Position numbers and translations under genes: made by a program. DNA of 64,000 bases from Halicephalobus mephisto (taxonomy: Eukaryota > Nematoda > Chromadorea > Rhabditida > Panagrolaimidae): the NCBI GenBank assembly GCA_009193035.1, contig SWDT01000211.1, positions 434,001 to 498,000 of the forward strand, in the 5' to 3' direction. Below the pieces are notes generated by a model, which did not search any database, was not told the DNA's origin, and saw only the letters and a program-made list of their open reading frames with translations. Positions 1 to 11,855 of the stretch are shown here, one piece after another (the stretch's first letter is position 1; the number at the start of each line of letters is the position of its first letter).

Positions 1-2240
1 TTGTTATTTTTAATTACGAGAAATTAATTTAAGGACAAGAACAATCGATGATTCTCAGATCCTATTTGCAGCTGGTGGACAGTATTCTGGAGTCATTGTT
101 AACAAGAAAAACCCAAATCCAGATCGTCTGTTGAACTTGTGGTTTTCTGTTTAAGATTACTTTTTTCAGCGGTGGACTTTCATGTTACATTTAATTTTAA
201 TCTCTGGCTTCGGCATTGTACAACTGGGGATCTTCATCAAGAAATCAGAACATTACGGTTTTATTTCAACAATGATTTGCCTTCGGAACATCGTCAACAT
301 AAAGCCATGGATTTTCTACAAACACTAATGGCAGATATGCCTCCCGATTACGGGACGTTCTTCCGGAAACTTATTCAACTGATCAAATTCGATTTCTCTC
401 ATATTGAGATTCTTGAAGTGGAAACAAAGATTGCAGAAACCCATGAAGCTATTGCCATGCCCGATGCCAATAAACTAGGCATGGAGCACGAGATCGAGGA
501 AGTTACAGCGGGCCATGTCCAAGAACTGTTAGAAAGGGCATTCCCAAATGGGTTAACTATGGAAGTAATTGCAGAGTAGGTTCCTGCCATCAATCTTTAT
601 TAAACCAGAATTCCGTATAGGCTCTCAAGATTTTCTAGGAATTTAGCACTAATGTCTGATATCGAAGGTTTTGGAACTCTTTGGAAGGTTCTGATAGTCT
701 TTGTTGGGATTATTTCATAACAACATCTACTTTTACTAGATATATTAGTGTAGAAACATTGAAATTCATTCACCCTTCATCAGATTCAATTCTGGCATTA
801 TTCATACTTTGCCAGAGTTTTGGCTTGTCTTTTTGAACTCAAATTTAGTGAAAAGTTCAGAGACCTTCCAGAATTTCTTGAATCTCTAAAACTCTAAACC
901 TTTCTGTAGTTTTGGAAATTCGTAGTCAAACAATTTCGCAACAAGATTTATTTTTAATTTCCATAATAGTGTAATGATGTAATTGTTTCAGCGTTCTTCG
1001 GGCCGAAGATCTCAGCACAATCGAAAATTTCCTAATTGATTTAGAGAACGCAGGAATTGCGAAAAGATGTGGTGAGGAATGGATCAGAGTCGAAACTGTG
1101 ATTATTCAGAATCCTCGAGACCATGTGAAAGAGCTTCGTCCAACGATCGCCATTATTACTTGTCTATTCGTAGAAAAACTGGCTGTTGATGGGATCATCG
1201 AGGACGCAAGATCTGTTCATAAGTACAAGAGTGGAGGAGACTCTAATATCTACACTATTGGCAGGATTGGGAGACATGGAGTTGTAGCGACAAAACTGGC
1301 GATGATAGGAGACAGTATGGAAGCAACAATCTCGGCGGGATCCATCACGACGAGGTTACTGGGGAACTTCCAGTATGTCGAACACGTTTTTATTTTGGGC
1401 ACTGGGGGAGGTGTTCCTCATTTTACGAGTACGGAGTCTCATGTGAGGAGAGGAGACGTTGTCGTCAGCTACAGTGACGAGAAGAAAACGTATTGTTACG
1501 CCCACAGCTTCAAGAGAAATCGCATGGATACGGATAACGCTATCAGCGGAGTTAGCGTAAGGAACTGGAATCCGAAGACGAATTGTCTTGCCCAAGCCAT
1601 CAGTCAATTGTGGGTTTGATGTACTTCTGAAGAGATAATGAAAACTTTTCAGCACCAATGAAGATGTTGATCAATGGCAGATTGGGTACAAAGATCTCGT
1701 CCACAAATTGAGCGAAATCCACTCTGATTCCAACTTCTCACGACCAGATGAAGATATTCTCGCTCTTCCTATTTGTGAGTTGTTTTCAATTTGCTTCACA
1801 ATAATCCAATTATTGCAGCGGGAGGTGGAGTAGTTGTTGTGAATCATCCAGATTCTCGATCAGAATCTATTCTTCATCTGGCTCCTGTTGGGTCGATTTG
1901 CTCCATGAGAATCCTTCAAAAATCAACAGAAAACGGCGATGATCACGGAAATAATCACTTTGACGACAGTATTGGTCATGTAAATGACACCGACAAGGAT
2001 CTCCATCAATGCATGCTAAAAGCTAGACAAGACTTCATCACGAACAACAATCTCAGAGCTCTCGATGCTGGATTTGACTCTGTCATTGCTGCAATTGAAG
2101 GATCTAGAATTGACTCTTGGGCGGTAGTACTTGGAGTTTGTGACTACTTCCAAGGAAACAGTCGAGGAGCTCAAGAGTGGAAGCCCCATGCTGCAGCCAG
2201 AGCTGCGAGTCTGCTTCGAGAAGCGATTCTTCGTCTTTGA
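1..2240 (+). CDS. winged-helix plus nucleoside-phosphorylase-domain protein, 5' end outside window
   Basis: Partial gene. Exons by my reading: left edge (about 35) to 125, 170-575, 992-1609, 1653-1774 and 1819-2240 (TGA); phases agree at every join and give about 550 visible residues. The segment at about 496-1100 reads as a winged-helix domain (ELLERAFPNGLTMEVIAE, then ENFLIDLENAGIAKR). From about 1110 a PNP/UDP-phosphorylase fold follows: IGRHGVVATKLAMIG, SAGS, the glycine motif FILGTGGGVPHF, RRGDVVVS, and near the C-terminus GVCDYFQ then HAAARAA. These match family positions that bind ribose, phosphate and base, so a nucleosidase or phosphorylase activity is inferred; the substrate is unknown. 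The same phosphorylase class is fused to NLR-type proteins in fungi. The joins at 125/170 and 1609/1653 use weaker donors (GTCTGT, GTGGGT). The 416-bp intron 576-991 ends in a dispersed repeat. Confidence 0.8.
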
Positions 2241-2620
2241 TTGTGTTTTTCGATTTAATCTACCTTTCTTCCCTTCTCATGACCTAAATACGTCCAAGAC
2301 CTTTCTCCTTGAGCATCTCTGCCGTCACGTCGATCGGCCGTCATTCAGTTTGCGATCGACGACGTAGAGTCCTATCCCTTCTATAATATGACTCATGGAA
2401 CTCGTCATTTTGTGTTTATTTCGACATTTTAGCTATTTGGGCCTGAACTTTGTTTGCTTTCACCAGAACAGAGAAGCTTTAAAAGTCTCACTAAAACTCG
2501 GAAAGTCAGGTGCTTTTAACTCGAAACTCGAACATTCCTTAAGTCTTAGAATCACTGTTTCGTGAATTTCTAGGTTTTTAATTGTACATATCTTGTGATT
2601 GTGCTAATTTTTAGAAGAAA
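2241..2620 (+). promoter_or_regulatory. intergenic gap before strm-1, with trans-splice acceptor
   Basis: No coding signal was seen. The gap ends with CTAATTTTTAG at about 2604-2614, six bases before the ATG at 2621, which looks like a spliced-leader acceptor. The upstream gene's stop is at 2240, so co-transcription is possible but spacing alone does not establish it. Confidence 0.45.
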
Positions 2621-3956
2621 ATGTCGATTGATCTTACACGTAATTTTTTCCGTCTTCTCGTCCATTTCCGTCGACAAGATTTGGTATTTATTTTATTACA
2701 ATTATAATAATTAAAATAAAATATGAAACAAACGACTGAACAGTAACGTGGAAATATTGATTTCGGCCGAGAATCAAGGGTAGTACACCTTTAGTCGGAG
2801 TCATCAGAGAGGAACGACCAGTCAAACGCGCATTTTTCAAGGTCTAGTAGGACAGACCCAAATTGTTCTGTCATTTTTGGTTGAAATTCCACCCGTTCAG
2901 TTTGCAATGTTTCCTAGGAAACGCTCCTGGAAAAATAGAATCTGTTGTATCTTTTAAATTCATCTTCATTATTTTAGGATGCTTTCGTGGAGGAACATGA
3001 TAAACTCTTTAAGATCGCGAAACAAACTAATAATCATGCTTCCGTTATTTCCCATTATTATTCCGTTATGTCAACTGTCATTGATGAGTATTTTAACGGA
3101 AATTTCCATTTTGTTCCTCCAGAGAGAGAAGATCTGAAATTGGAAGAAGCTCTTCGGAATTTGCACCAGAAGATCGGGAGATGTCTCAAATTGGAATCCG
3201 GGAAATCTTGTGTCGACATTGGATGTGGAATCGGTGGAGTTATTGTGGATCTCGAGAACACTGAAGCTGAAATAACCGGAGTCACTATTGCTCCAAATGA
3301 GGTATAAATATTCTATTTCGTCAATATGAGAAAACTGTCAATTTCAGGTGGAAATTGGAAATGAGAACTTCAAAGAACTCGGGATCTATCCTCGATGTCA
3401 ACTTATTGAAGGCGACTGTCATGAAATGCCCTTCCCCGACAACAGCCAAGATACGGCCTACGCTATTTATGCCCTGAAGTACTTTGTCGACCTTTCGCCG
3501 ATCCTGAATGAAGTCAACCGTATTCTGAAACCCAAGGGACTCTTCGTCATTTACGACCTGATCAAGACGAATAAGTACGATGAGAACAATGAGGACCATA
3601 GAAAGATCGTTGAAGGTCTGGAGTATGCATGTGGGATGCCATCGCTTCATAAGAGAGATGAGATGATCGAGAAAGCAGAAGCAGCCGGATTAAAGTTGAT
3701 CGATTCCATTGATTTCGGAAAAGAAGCAGGATTTCCATTTTATTATTGTTTCAGTAGCTCTTCATTGTTCATGTGGCTCGTCCGATCTCCAGTGATCAGT
3801 TCGCTGATCAAGATCGGTCAGTACCTCAGAATCCTTCCTAGTGGATTTCATAAGTTCAACGATATTTTCCTAGCAGGAACTGTGGATAAGATTGTTCGTG
3901 GAGGTCAAGAAGGAATTCTTTCTGGCGCTGAGATTCTGCTTTTTGAGAAGAATTGA
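2621..3956 (+). CDS. strm-1: sterol C4-methyltransferase (STRM-1-like)
   Basis: SAM-dependent methyltransferase of the SMT type, 331 aa. Nematodes do not make sterols; STRM-1 in C. elegans adds a methyl at C4 of dietary-derived sterols (producing lophenol-type 4-methylsterols) and so limits dafachronic-acid hormone precursors. Exons: 2621-2683, 2978-3301, 3348-3956. The first exon is short and was chosen because it has an ATG just after a TTTTTAG acceptor, joins in phase, and the next exon has no in-frame ATG at its start. Visible motifs: SAM motif I VDIGCGIGGVIVDLE (about residue 92), motif II LIEGDCHEMPFPDNS, and ILKPKGLFVIYDLI; C-terminal GFHKFNDIFLAG is like the SMT C-domain. The next gene starts 117 bp later, suggesting an operon. 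Confidence 0.85.
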
Positions 3957-4072
3957 AATGTCATATTTTGAATAAATCTGATAATTAACCTGATTTTTAA
4001 ACAATGGGTATTTTTCCCGTTCGATTATTTTGAAATAATTTTTATAAAAATTAATTTACAAAACATTAAGCA

Positions 4073-6450
4073 ATGGAGGCAAAAAAAATCGGCATAATCG
4101 GCTACGGACATCTTGGTGACTTTTTGTACTTTAATTAACAACATTAGAAATTCGTAGAAGCTTCTAGAATCTTCCGAAATCTATAAAATCTTTTAGAACT
4201 ATTTCCAATTTCTGAAAGCATTTTCGAAATCTTGTGGAAACTTAAAACTTTCTAGAGTCTGATGGAATTTTATGGAGCTTTTCAAGATCTCATAATAATT
4301 TCCGAAAATTCCTAAAATTTAATAAGATACTATCAAGTCTGAAAATTTTATAGTTTTCTGGGATGTTTCAAAATCTCTTGGAAATTTCTGGAGTCATAAA
4401 AATCATATAAAAGTTCTAGTATTCTCTAGAATTCCAGAGAAGTTTTCAGAACCCAATGGAAAGTTTGGAAATTTTCCACAATTGCATAGTGACTTTTTGA
4501 GTCTTCTAAGATCTTAGAAATTCTCGGAGTCTTCCAGAATCTAATGAAAAAATTTCAACCAAGATCCGAAATAACGAGTTATGGTATTCCTTAAAAATCC
4601 CAGGAATTCATGTCAAGATAGTTTTGTAATAATACTTATTTTTACTTTTTATGATATAAATACAATTTTAATATTAGTAAGAAACGATGAAAATAATCCC
4701 ATTCGCAGACCATGGTAAACTGCACGTATCCCCTTAGACTGCACGTTCTTTTGACTCCAATTTTTCCCACGTGAGAGCGAGTCAATTCTTCGTAGTAATT
4801 AGGGATTTCACATTGCAAATTCGTTTTATGTTCTTCTACAAAATGTAATCATAGATTTGATTAAAAGTAGTTGACGAGAGTCTTAACAAAAAAAAACAGT
4901 TGAGAGTAATTTATCCGGGGTTTTTCTACATGTGGGGATTTATTTTTTTCTCCATAAAATAGAATTCTGTAAAAGCTTCTAAAATCTCCCAGCATTCAAT
5001 AAAAGGTTTTGCAACCTTCCGAAATTTTATGGAAATTTTGAAAATTATCCAAAATCTAATTGAAGGTTTTAAAGCTTTCCTGGATATCGTGGAGATTTTT
5101 CGGAATCCAATATAGGATTTTCAAAATTTCAAGGTTCTTGTGGAATGTTTTATGACCCTCAGGATTTCGTAGAAATTTCTGAGTGATTTTAAAGCTCTGT
5201 AGCTTTTGGAATGCTATAAAATCCTATGGAAATTTCAAAAACCTGAGAAATTTCATAGAAAGTTCTAAATTTCTTCATTATCTTGTGAAGATATTTGGAA
5301 TATTTCAAAATCTAGTAGAAAATTAAAACAACATTTGAAGCTGAAGATTTTAGAATTACCTAAAAAACTTCACAGATTTGTATTGAGAGAATGTGATAAC
5401 TCTTCTTGAATTTTTTATCTATAAAATTATAATTTCATGGAAACTTTGAATTTTCCAGAGTTTTGAAAAGTTTTGAAATATTTCAAAATATCATAGAACT
5501 TTAAAACTATAAACTTCCCGGAACACTCCAGAAGCCGATAGAAACTTTAAGAATTGACATCTAAAAATTCAAATAGCTTCTAGAATATCTGGAAATTGAT
5601 GTGAAGATAACCTCTTAACAGCCTTTATTTTTAATTTTGCAGTAATGCGATATTAAATAAAATTTTGTTTTTTTCAGGAGAATTTCTGTCAGTAGAGTTG
5701 AGGAACAGGAAAGAATTCAAGGTAGAAAAAATTTGGAACAGAACTGAGATTGAAAAAGAAAACGTCTTGCCTTTGACGGACATTACTCCTGAAAATCTAC
5801 AGGGACTAGATCTGGTCATCGAGGTTGCTCATCCACAGGTCGTTGAGGACTATGGAGAACTCATCTTGGAACATACTAATCTACTTGTCGGGTCACCTAC
5901 CGCTCTTGCCAATGAAACTTTATTCAATGCCATAAAGGAGAAGTTGAAGAAAATCCCCGATCGTCGGCTATTTGTTCCTGCTGGTGCCTTCTGGGGTGGT
6001 GGTGATATCCAGAAAATGGCTGATTGCGGGACATTGAAGGGCTTGACGATAACAATGATAAAACACCCTAATTCCTTGAAAGTGCTGGGAGAACTGGAGG
6101 AACTTTGTCAAAGAGCTAAAAAGACGAACACTGCAATGGTTCTATATGATGGCCCAGTCAGGATGCTGTGTCCTTTGGCCCCCAACAATGTGAACACCAT
6201 GGCTGGGGCTGCAGTCGCGGCTCACAATCTCGGATTCGATAACACCCGAGCCAAGCTTATTGCTGATCCGAGTATGACCAATTGGCATATCGTGGAGGTC
6301 GAAGTGACCGGTCCCAATGGATTCACCGTGAAGACTCGTCGTGAGAATCCAGCTGCTCCGGGAGCCGTTACAGGAAGTGCTACTTACATGTCATTCCTTG
6401 CTAGTATCATCCAGTCATTTTACAAACCCCCAGGGATCAGTATCTGTTAA
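4073..6450 (+). CDS. aspartate dehydrogenase domain-containing protein (ASPDH)
   Basis: 271 aa in two exons, 4073-4115 and 5678-6450. Exon 1 encodes the start of a Rossmann NAD-binding fold, IGIIGYGHLG, split in the final glycine codon by a 1.56-kb intron full of degenerate repeats. Exon 2 continues FLSVELRNR, then DLVIEVAHPQVVEDYG, LVGSPTAL, the loop VPAGAFWGGGDIQK, CPLAPNNVNTMAGAAVAA and NPAAPGAVTGSATYMS, all typical of L-aspartate dehydrogenase/ASPDH proteins of about 270-280 aa. The family oxidises or deaminates L-aspartate to iminoaspartate with NAD(P); the animal role is uncertain. An AATAAA lies about 3970 and only 117 bp separate the strm-1 stop from this ATG, consistent with a downstream operon gene with trans-splicing near 4070. 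An earlier exon end is excluded because the glycine motif only joins correctly at 4115. Confidence 0.88.
4116..5677 (+). repeat. ASPDH intron filled with degenerate TCTAGAA-type dispersed repeat
   Basis: Almost the whole intron is short, diverged, AT-rich blocks built on TTCTAGAA, GGAAATTTT and AATCTTCC words. Three stretches (ending near 4675, 5430 and 5665) finish with related terminal sequence of the form GTCAAGATA...TTATTTTTA...ATATTAAAT. Related blocks occur at 600-975 and 8620-8965. The period is irregular, so I call it a degenerate dispersed repeat rather than a satellite. Confidence 0.55.
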
Positions 6451-6977
6451 TCTATTTTTAGAAGAAGCAAAATATAACAATAAATATTGACCCTAAAGTA
6501 CTATCTCTGTCGTTTCTAATGTGCGTGTTCATGGGTGTCTTCAGGAAGTATAGGAACGTGTCTATCTCTTCTAAATTTGGCAGTTGACTGGTTCCCTTTC
6601 ATCCGGAAGTCAAAAGACGGTTCAAACGAGGAGCTTTGTTAAATCTCTTTCGGACGAGTAAAGTACTTTTCCGAGATTTTCTCTCTGGGTCTTTTTTATG
6701 TGCAGAACTCCCAGACACATCCCAGTCTGCAGTCGTTTTTATCTCCACTAAGCCCGCATTTTGTCTCGTCCAGAAATAATTCAATTTCTCAGGGCAATAA
6801 GGTGAATAAAATGACAATGGCCTCCGGGTAACTCGCTTAAGAGACCAAAGGTTTTATTTTTTCTTTGCATTTTCAAAATTGAATTTAAATTCATTAAACC
6901 TAGTTTTATTTCTTTTTTCAATTTGGCTGCTAGATCTTCATTAGTAGAGACAGTAGTGTTTAATGAGGGCAAAATTC
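6451..6977. other. intergenic, no gene recognised
   Basis: 3' flank of the ASPDH gene (AATAAA at about 6479). Short open frames on the minus strand at 6599-6972 have no recognisable domain or splice structure. AT-rich sequence near 6850-6977 resembles a weak first unit of the following satellite. Confidence 0.4.
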
Positions 6978-7632
6978 GTACTCTGTCAAAAAACGGTTTT
7001 ATTTAATTTTGGAATATGAATTTAGAAACTCAATACCTCATGATGGACATTCCTCAAATTTGGGGACTTCCTCGTTCCAATCTTTGTTCGTACTGTGTCA
7101 AAAATGGTTTGCTTTAATTTTAGAATATGAATTTAGGAATTTAATACTTTACTATTAATGTTTTTTTCCAGTTAGAAACTTCTTCATTAAGATCTATACT
7201 TCATGATATCAGAAAAGATTTTATTTAATTCCAAAATATAAATATAGGAGCATGATAATTTTCGATTATTATTAATTTTTGTAGATTAAAGAATTCCTCA
7301 TTCATATTTATGTTTTGTACTCTGCCAAAAACACAGTTTTATTTGGTTTCAAAATATAAATTTAATACTTCTCGACTGGCATCCTTTTCCTCACACTGGA
7401 AACTTCCTTATTTGTATCCTATTTGTAGCATGTCAAAAAGACGATTTTATTAAATTTCGGAATATGAATTTAGAAACGTAATACTTTATGATTGACATTC
7501 TTTTCCTCAGATTATGGACTTCCTTATTTGTATCTGTACTTTGTACTATGTCAAGAATATGAATTTGGGCACTGAATACTTTAGTATTAACATGACGTTT
7601 CTCGAAATGGAGACCTCTCCATCCATATCCGT
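6978..7632 (+). repeat. diverged tandem satellite, about 113-bp units
   Basis: About six head-to-tail units start near 6978, 7090, 7203, 7317, 7426 and 7544. Shared words in order within each unit: TACT(C/G)TGTCAAAAA, GGTTTTATTTAATTT, GGAATATGAATTTAG, AATACTTTA, then TTTTCCTCA and ACTTCCTTATTTGTA. The last unit lacks part of its first third. Divergence between units is substantial. Confidence 0.7.
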
Positions 7633-9131
7633 GCCAGGCCACTTACCTTATTTGTTCTTCCCTATTCAGGAAAATAGCTTTGCAATCCCGCTGCATCATT
7701 GATCATGGAATGACCACTCTGAGTAAAAATGAGAAATTTGACCAGCTGAAACTTGACACTGCCCCTAGGCAACATATAAATATGGACTCTTCTCGTTTTG
7801 GTCACATTCGAAAAAAATTGTCTGGTTTCTCATTCTTATTTTTTATTTTTATTACGATTTGAAACATTTTTTTTGTCATTCTCCAAGCGTGAAAATCTGT
7901 CATCTCGATGGCAAAAAACCAAGCTAAAGCAATTCGGTTCAAAGCCCTGGGCAAACTGCCTGCCCGACGAACCATGACATTCTTTAGCTCCAGTTATGTT
8001 ACTTTTGTCCTTTTATATGTGCTCAGAAGCCTCTCCTAGACTGTCCCTCACACATTCTGGACTGAATTTGATTGAACGTTTTTCTGCTTGGTGTGAAGAG
8101 AAAAAAGAAGTCAAAGCCGAGAGTGGCATTCTCTGTCGCTTTAAAAAAACTACTTTGTTAGCCGGAAACTATTCAAAATCCAAATTGGTCTCACACTTTG
8201 GGGTCTACTTTGTCAACCTATAAAATTGCTTATTTTTTTAACTCGGGATTTCAATTTTGTCCATTTTAGACTTGTCTAACTTACTTACTTTTGGTCTCAA
8301 GATACCCTTCAAAACTCTAAAAAAGGACTCGTAAAGCAGGCTTTTGGTTTTTGACTTTTCTGAGATTGGGTTTTTGGTCGTAAAAAATATAACTCTAGTT
8401 TTCGTGAATTTTATTGTTTTTCAATTCTAAGGATAAAAAATTGCTCTCTTATCAATCTACTGTAAGAAAAGATTTAGATATTATTACGATCCATTTTATA
8501 TATTTTTGCAAACGAAAAAGACGTTTTTTTAAATTTACGCTCAATTACAAGATTATAAATTATTTATTACATGAATAAGGTAATATTATATCCTATTCAA
8601 AATGAAAATTTTTTCCGGTTGTGAATTTAATATTTCTAGAAGTGTATAAAAATTTTTAGAATCCAGTGAAAGATTCTGAAACTTTTGAAATATTTCGAAA
8701 TGTTATAAATATTTTTTAATTTCTAAAGAAATTAATAGAAAATTTTAAAACCTTAGAAAGCCCTTTTAAAACTTCTGAAGATTTTTATAACTTTAGAAGT
8801 TTTTGGAATATTTTAGGATTCAACAAAAACTTTTAAGACTGATACATTAAATTCTAAATTATAGGAATTTTGGAAAAATCCCGGGAACCTGTGTCGAGAG
8901 AATCTCGTAATATTATTTATTTTTAATCTTTGCAATAGTGCAATTTAAATTTTAATAAATTAGTTTCAGAAAGTCCGCCTTGCTGTCATGAGAAAGTGAT
9001 GGATTAGGCGGACAATCGAACTTGATACTAGCCACAAACGACTGCCCTGGTTTTCCTTGTTGCTGTTTATTGTTGTTATTTTGGCCTCCGTCGAAGGAGG
9101 TGTTGTTGGATCAAGCTATTTCCTAGCTACA
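7633..9131. other. intergenic; second part is the dispersed degenerate repeat
   Basis: 7633-8600 holds no supported gene. From about 8620 to 8965 the sequence turns into the TCTAGAA-type degenerate repeat, ending in AATCTTTGCAATAGTGCAAT and then ATTAGTTTCAG (to about 8969), a good spliced-leader acceptor for the next gene. The gene may therefore have a short 5' UTR reaching from about 8970 to 9131. Confidence 0.4.
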
Positions 9132-9807
9132 ATGTCGTCGTCGTTCATAATCAAGCCGAAAGTGCCTCCGGGCTTGACTTGTGAGGACATCAAAGACGAA
9201 TTAGCACTTATAAAGTCCTTATGCGTCAAACATGAGATGCTTTGTAGTGCCTTTGCGAAATGGAAATCAGATGTCGAACAAGTCAGTTTTCGTCTTTGGA
9301 GTTAAACGGAAAGTAATTTTTCAGAATGATGCACAGCTGGAGATCCTGAATGAAACTTCAATTGCCTTAAGAAATAGACACAAAGTCTTGACTGACATGT
9401 TGACTCAAACGCCTGTAGTGGCCAGTCCGGAACTTCTGCAACAACTCCAAAAGGAGATCAGCGCCATCGAAACTCAAGTGGATATCTGGATAAAGGAACT
9501 GGCCGAGATCAATGGAGACAGAACGAGATTAGATGTGAGACTTTTTTAAATGACAAGAGAAAACTAATATTTGCAGATTGAGTTCATCAAGTTACGGTCT
9601 CAATTGAAATACAGTATGACAAACATGGAAATCGCCCAACTTGATCTGGAAACGATGGAACGTCGACATAAGGAAATGTGGAAAAAGTTCTTGTACAACA
9701 CAGCTCCGAAATTAACGGCTGTTAGTCCTGCTACAGTAATGCTGTCAGTGACGGCCCAAAACTTCGCAAAAGCTGCGACTCAGTCGACAAATCCAGAATC
9801 AATGTAA
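9132..9807 (+). CDS. small coiled-coil protein, function unknown
   Basis: 196 aa, exons 9132-9281, 9325-9534 and 9577-9807, with 43- and 42-nt introns and phase 0 at both joins. I do not recognise the family. The protein begins MSSSFIIKPKVPPGLT, then is mostly helical with heptad-like spacing (LQQLQKEISAIETQVDIWI; MTNMEIAQLDLETMERRH) and ends in a Ser/Thr/Ala-rich tail. An alternative in-frame start at 9057 would add a hydrophobic stretch (LLFIVVILASVEGG), but it begins at a TTG-like, non-ATG position in the sequence, so I prefer 9132. A helical scaffold or kinetochore/dynein-type adaptor subunit is possible but not shown. Confidence 0.72.
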
Positions 9808-11855
9808 TGAAATACGGTATCGATGCGACAGTACAAATGCATCTCGACATGTCTAAACATGAATATACATTTAGCCAAATTAAACAATCACTGTTATGTA
9901 AATCCAATTTGTTATTCATAATGACTTTTTTCTGTGAATCCGTTCCTGAATCTGGGAAACGGATATTCGATTGGTAGTTCTCGGGATTCTGAAGCCCAAT
10001 TCAATCTGTAAGTGTTTCGAACAAAACAACATAGGAAAATATGGAATTCCAATTATTTCGACTTGCAGATATTAATTTTCTGAATTTAAATTCTGGAGAG
10101 TTCGGAAACACTCCAGAGTGTAAATTCTGATCCAAAAAGTGTTTTTCCGAGAAAGTAGTTCTAATCAATCTATTCTTAGAGTTCGATTGGTCTCGAAAGT
10201 CCCTGAAAAAGGACTTTTTGTCTTGTTATGGAATAAAAAATAACTCATTCAATATAGAAGACAAAATCGCATGCATTATATCATCGACAAAAAGACCACC
10301 CACATCGTTTCGTTTTGTGCATGTCAGTTTTCTTCTCTCTCCATGGGAACTCGATTCTTTCGCTTAACCACTAATTATTTGAGTAACTTTGCGTGGATTA
10401 GGAACAAACATCTTAGGAGTCAAAAAACATGTGGAAACGTAGTAGCCGTGGTTACGCTGACTAAATGATGGAATTACATCTCGTTGCTAGAGTATTATGT
10501 TATTGAAGAATTTCAAAGATTAGAGATTTGAATTTTTTATAATTCTGTAAACTAAAGTACTTTGAGAGAATCGTCTGCGTAAACATTGTCTATAGGATCT
10601 TCTCGACTGCGTCCCTCCATTTACTGATGCCACATTGAGGAATTGGTTCCGGATGGCAACTGTCTCACTTTACAAACCCTCCAGAACGTGAGATATTTTA
10701 GTAAAAGCGAAAGACAGGCAACAAGACGTTTTTCCTTTCTCATTAACAGCTCATTGCCTTTTTAGATGGGGTAGCCTTAAGATGCCACGATGTGTTTTTC
10801 GAGGTTTTCAGTTTCTCATAAACTCATCTAGGACAGTTTGTGCTTTATTCTATTGATCTTGGATTATCAATTGAGAGCAGCTCGGATTACATTATTGTCT
10901 GTTATCCACCTGTCATCTTGCGGCATGTCAGAGTAATTGTTTTCAAGTTGTCAACCCGTGTTGTTCCTTTCATCCTTTTTGTCAGGGAAATTAACTTATA
11001 ATCCATTCTCTAATCTCTCGCTCTTGTCCCAGATTTCATTATTGTTATCCTTCCTAGTCATGAACACTAGGAGAGTTTGAGTATTTTACACCCATTGAGG
11101 TTTATAAAATAGTTCGTAAAAAGTTTCAAAATTAATATAAAACAGAAGTTTGTCCTTCATAAATATTCACTTTTCTTTAAATCTGACCTTTAATCTAGAT
11201 TTAGTTGTATTTAAAGGGTGTTCTGAGAAAATCTAAATTTGAAATCATTTTAATTTAAGTAATACTTAACGGCTTTTCGTAATTCTTTTTTGTTACTTTG
11301 GCGAGTTTCCTATTTGATTTGATATAAAAGAGATAAAATTAAAGCGATTTTCATAGAAACATTCAATGTCTGAGGATTTCCCCTAATGTCTGAAAATTAA
11401 CTTTGAAGTCTTGAAGTTCAATTTAAAGTTCAGCTGACTCATTTCCCTAAGAAAGATAAAACCTTTCATTTTGAAGGAAAAAGTGTTGAATTTTGTAGAG
11501 TGCTGGTTGTAGATGGGATGATAGGATTACCTGAATCCAACAAAAAAGAATTATTAAAGTCTTTTCATCATTCCTTTAGTCATAATGTTTTAAAAAACTA
11601 CTTTTTCTTGAAATACTCCATAAAAGTAATTTGAATTACAGCTTTAAGGTTATTTTTCTAGTTTTGAGAAGTTACACATTTGAGATTTATGTTTTACTCT
11701 TTCTATAGGCATTTCTGTCAGCGTTTTTTGCAACATTATTTTGACATCCCGCCTTCAATTTTCATATGCTTCAAAATGCATTAATGTTGCCTAAAAGTTG
11801 AACTTGCGTTTGTTTTCGCTTGAATAACAAGCTTGTTTGTTTTTAGTTTCTTATA
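9808..11855. other. intergenic, 2 kb, nothing recognised
   Basis: No exon chain, RNA gene or strong repeat was found. Short frames (for example 10271-10468) lack splice context and composition of a coding region. The last 300 bases are T-rich and likely hold the promoter of the ELMO-domain gene; TTTTTAGTTTC at about 11840 may be a trans-splice acceptor just before the ATG at 11856. Confidence 0.4.

Noticed and set aside
6978..7632. CRISPR-like array
   Set aside because: The units are long, diverged and head-to-tail without constant repeats and unique spacers; a eukaryotic satellite is the better reading.
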